A stretch of DNA of 8,135 bases from Bacillota bacterium (lineage in GTDB: Bacteria; Bacillota; Clostridia; Peptostreptococcales; Anaerovoracaceae), in assembly GCA_030527065.1 (NCBI GenBank), contig JAUNBO010000083.1:1-8135 (forward strand), given 5' to 3'. The notes under the pieces are model-generated. The model searched no databases. It saw only the letters and a list, made by a program, of their open reading frames with translations, and was not told the DNA's origin. A program made the translations under genes and the position numbers. This document shows positions 6,389 to 8,135 of the stretch, in pieces; the stretch's first letter is position 1; each line of letters opens with the position of its first letter.

Positions 6389-7183
6389 TTGTTGGAGCTT
6401 GATTTGAGAGGAAAAACGGCAGTGGTCACCGGAGCCGGCGGCAGCATCGGCGGGGGCATTGCCCGAAGCTTTGCCCAGTGCGGAGCCAATGTGGCGCTGC
6501 TGGACTATAACCTGGAGGCGGCCGCTGGCCGGGCGGCGGAAATCACAAAGCAATGGGAGGTTTTTTGCAAAGCCTATCAGGCGGACGTATCTGCGGAGGC
6601 GGCGGTAAAGGAAGTCTTTGCCGCAGTTCGCGGGGATTTCGGCAGCATCGACATTCTCTGTACGGCGGCAGGGATCGTGGGGGACAGCGACGACTATCTC
6701 CGCACTCCGGCCGCAGACATGGAGCTTACACTGAAAATCAACCTGCTGGGCACCAGCTACTGCCTCCGGGCGGCCTTAGAGTACATGATGCCCCAGAAAT
6801 CCGGAAAGATCATTACCATTTCGTCCATCGCCGGGCGGATGGGAGTGGGAGACCAGGCAAACTATGCCTCCTCCAAGGCAGGCATTATTTCCCTGACCCA
6901 GTCGGTGGCCCAGTTTGCGGCCAAAAGCAATATCAATGTCAACTGCATCTGCCCGGGCTATCTGAAGACGGCCATGTGGGAGGAGGGCCTGCAGTTTTAT
7001 GCGGCGGAATTGAACGTCTCCCCGGAGGAGGCCTGGCAGATGGTGGCCCTGGACAGGATCGCACTGGGGCGGGCCCAGGAGCCGGAGGACATCGGCAATA
7101 TGGCGGCGTTTCTGGCGTCGGAGCTGGCGAAAAACATTACCGGGCAGGCCATCAACGTCTGCGGCGGTTCGCTGTTCAATTAG
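6389..7183 (+). CDS. Short-chain dehydrogenase/reductase (SDR, NAD-type)
   Basis: A 264-residue classical SDR, cytosolic, interconverting a hydroxyl and a keto group. The Rossmann motif TGAGGSIG is at 14-21; D39 at the end of the second strand (ALLDYN) predicts NAD(H) preference over NADP(H). D66 is at the usual adenine-contact position and N118 in KINLLG is the structural Asn. The catalytic residues are S146 (ISSIAG), Y159 and K163 (YASSKAG). CPGYLKT (188-194) and the C-terminal GQAINVCGG complete the family pattern. The usual NNAG motif reads CTAAG (91-95), with Thr in place of Asn, a mild deviation. The start is TTG at 6389 (the adjacent TTG at 6392 is an alternative), with a weak GGGGG site at 6376-6380 overlapping the end of the transporter stop codon. 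Translation may thus be partly coupled to the transporter gene 12 bp upstream. The substrate is not predictable. Confidence 0.9.
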   Translation: MLELDLRGKTAVVTGAGGSIGGGIARSFAQCGANVALLDYNLEAAAGRAAEITKQWEVFCKAYQADVSAEAAVKEVFAAVRGDFGSIDILCTAAGIVGDSDDYLRTPAADMELTLKINLLGTSYCLRAALEYMMPQKSGKIITISSIAGRMGVGDQANYASSKAGIISLTQSVAQFAAKSNINVNCICPGYLKTAMWEEGLQFYAAELNVSPEEAWQMVALDRIALGRAQEPEDIGNMAAFLASELAKNITGQAINVCGGSLFN

Positions 7184-7220
7184 CAGATACAGGGCGGCCC
7201 CGGAAGGGTGCGCAGACAAG

Positions 7221-7228
7221 AAGGAGGA
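7221..7228 (+). promoter_or_regulatory. Ribosome binding site for the ThDP enzyme gene
   Basis: AAGGAGGA lies eight bases before the ATG at 7237 and is a consensus Shine-Dalgarno site. It fixes the start of the gene that runs off the window. Confidence 0.75.
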
Positions 7229-7236
7229 ACAAGCAA

Positions 7237-8135
7237 ATGTCTGAAATCAACGGAGGCAGAATTTTTGCCAAAGCACTGAAAAAGGAAGGCGTGGAGTGCG
7301 TCTTTACTCTGGCAGGGGGCCACATTATGCCTATTTTGTACGGCTGCCGGGCGGAGGGCATTGAGGTGATCGATGTGCGCCATGAGTGCAGCGGCGGCTA
7401 TGGGGCCGACGCCTACGCCAGAGTCAGCGGGAAGCCGGGGGTGCTGATCACCACGGCAGGGCCCGGCGTCACCAACGCCACCACAGCCATGGCGGAGGCC
7501 CTGGATGCGGGGATCCCCCTCATCCATATCGGCGGCGCTTCTCCCCAGAAGGAAAGCATCACAGGGCCCCTGCAGGAGCTGAAGACCCTGGAGGCCATGG
7601 CGGTTTTCAGCAAATGGGCGGAACGGATCGTATCCTCGGACCGCATTCCTGAATATGTGGCCCATGCGTTCCGGCATGCCATGGACGCCACGCCGGGGCC
7701 GGTGTATCTGGAAATCGCCTTTGAGGTGCTGTACGAGGTCTATGAGGAGGATGAGTTGTACTGGCCGGAGGCCTACCGCACCGACGCCCAGCCCTTCGGC
7801 GACCCGGCCCTGATCGAAAAGGCGGCGGAGCTGCTGATAAACGCACAGAGCCCGGTGATGATAGTGGGGGACAACGCCCGCTTCAGCAAGGGCTGTGAGG
7901 AATATGTGAAAAAGCTTTCGGAATATCTGTCCATGCCGGTGTATGCCATGAACGTGGCCCGGGGCGTCTTTGCCAGCGAGACAGAGGATCCTCTCTGGGG
8001 CCTGGGAGGCTATGCGGCGCCGGGAGCGGACGTTATCCTGGAGCTCTGCGTCAACAACAACTATCTGATTTATAAGGGCCAGGAGCCCTTCTTCCCGGAG
8101 AAGGCCATCAAAATCCAGGTCCATCCGGACAAGAC
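7237..8135 (+). CDS. Thiamine-diphosphate-dependent C-C lyase/synthase-like enzyme (3'-truncated by window end)
   Basis: The frame stays open from ATG 7237 to the last base (299 full codons); a complete family member is about 550 residues. Residues about 5-170 are the N-terminal pyrimidine-binding domain of the acetolactate synthase/2-hydroxyacyl-CoA lyase superfamily. They include GGHIMPIL (27-34), E50 in DVRHE, the glutamate that activates the ThDP aminopyrimidine, DAYARVSGKPGV (58-69), and TTAGPGVTNA (72-81). Residues about 188-299 are the start of the central domain. Motifs FTLAGGHI and the T-A-G-P-G-V-T-N stretch recall the HACL2/ILVBL and cyclohexane-1,2-dione hydrolase-type branch more than housekeeping acetolactate synthase, though this is by eye. 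No regulatory-subunit gene is visible. It follows the SDR by 53 bp with no terminator and is probably the operon's carbon-carbon bond making or breaking step. The C-terminal ThDP/Mg-binding GDG...N motif lies outside the window, so activity cannot be confirmed. Confidence 0.88.
   Translation, partial: MSEINGGRIFAKALKKEGVECVFTLAGGHIMPILYGCRAEGIEVIDVRHECSGGYGADAYARVSGKPGVLITTAGPGVTNATTAMAEALDAGIPLIHIGGASPQKESITGPLQELKTLEAMAVFSKWAERIVSSDRIPEYVAHAFRHAMDATPGPVYLEIAFEVLYEVYEEDELYWPEAYRTDAQPFGDPALIEKAAELLINAQSPVMIVGDNARFSKGCEEYVKKLSEYLSMPVYAMNVARGVFASETEDPLWGLGGYAAPGADVILELCVNNNYLIYKGQEPFFPEKAIKIQVHPDK

Noticed and set aside
3182..6553. 1123-residue open reading frame on the minus strand
   Set aside because: It runs antisense through five genes with clear motifs and is in codon register with them. 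Its His/Gln/Arg-rich translation shows no recognisable domain.
7180..8124. 314-residue open reading frame on the minus strand
   Set aside because: Antisense and codon-registered with the ThDP enzyme gene, which has a consensus ribosome binding site and recognisable motifs and runs off the window.
1..8135. CRISPR arrays, insertion sequences, tRNA genes, attachment sites
   Set aside because: No regularly spaced direct repeats, transposase-like protein, terminal inverted repeats or tRNA-like cloverleaf were seen on either strand.

Overview
This window looks like part of a GC-rich Firmicutes (Clostridia-type) chromosome. That is an inference from strong AAGGAGG-type ribosome binding sites, frequent ATA isoleucine codons in otherwise G/C-ending genes, TTG start codons, and the mix of families (MerR-GyrI regulator, MATE exporter, VOC proteins). 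The species cannot be named from the sequence. All genes read on the + strand, and no tRNA, rRNA, CRISPR array, insertion sequence or phage gene was seen.

Layout. Bases 1-33 are the acidic C-terminal tail of an upstream gene, followed by a clear intrinsic terminator (71-102). A sigma-70-type promoter (123-151) then drives an agmatinase-family ureohydrolase (215-1168). A MerR-family regulator with a GyrI-like ligand-binding domain follows (1256-2071). Downstream of it, at 2150-2181, is a promoter with an over-long 20-bp spacer filled by a perfect 8+8 bp inverted repeat, the classic architecture of a MerR-activated promoter.

That promoter heads a tight six-gene run extending past the window end: phosphotriesterase-family metal hydrolase (2231-3319), two-domain VOC/glyoxalase protein with a TTG start (3338-4297), single-chain VOC protein (4340-4888), MATE transporter (4913-6376), NAD-type short-chain dehydrogenase (6389-7183), and the N-terminal 299 residues of a thiamine-diphosphate (ThDP) C-C lyase/synthase-like enzyme (7237 to the end). 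Gaps are 12-53 bp, each downstream gene has a Shine-Dalgarno site, and no terminator was seen between them.

How they may work together (inference). The MerR-GyrI protein would sense a small organic molecule and switch on the operon. The SDR and ThDP enzyme could oxidise and cleave a hydroxy/keto compound. The VOC proteins could isomerise, epimerise or open an intermediate. The phosphotriesterase-like enzyme could hydrolyse a lactone or ester, and the MATE protein could export the substrate or a toxic intermediate. I do not recognise this combination as a described pathway; it is the best candidate in the window for an undescribed catabolic or detoxification system. The ureohydrolase has its own promoter and may be unrelated.
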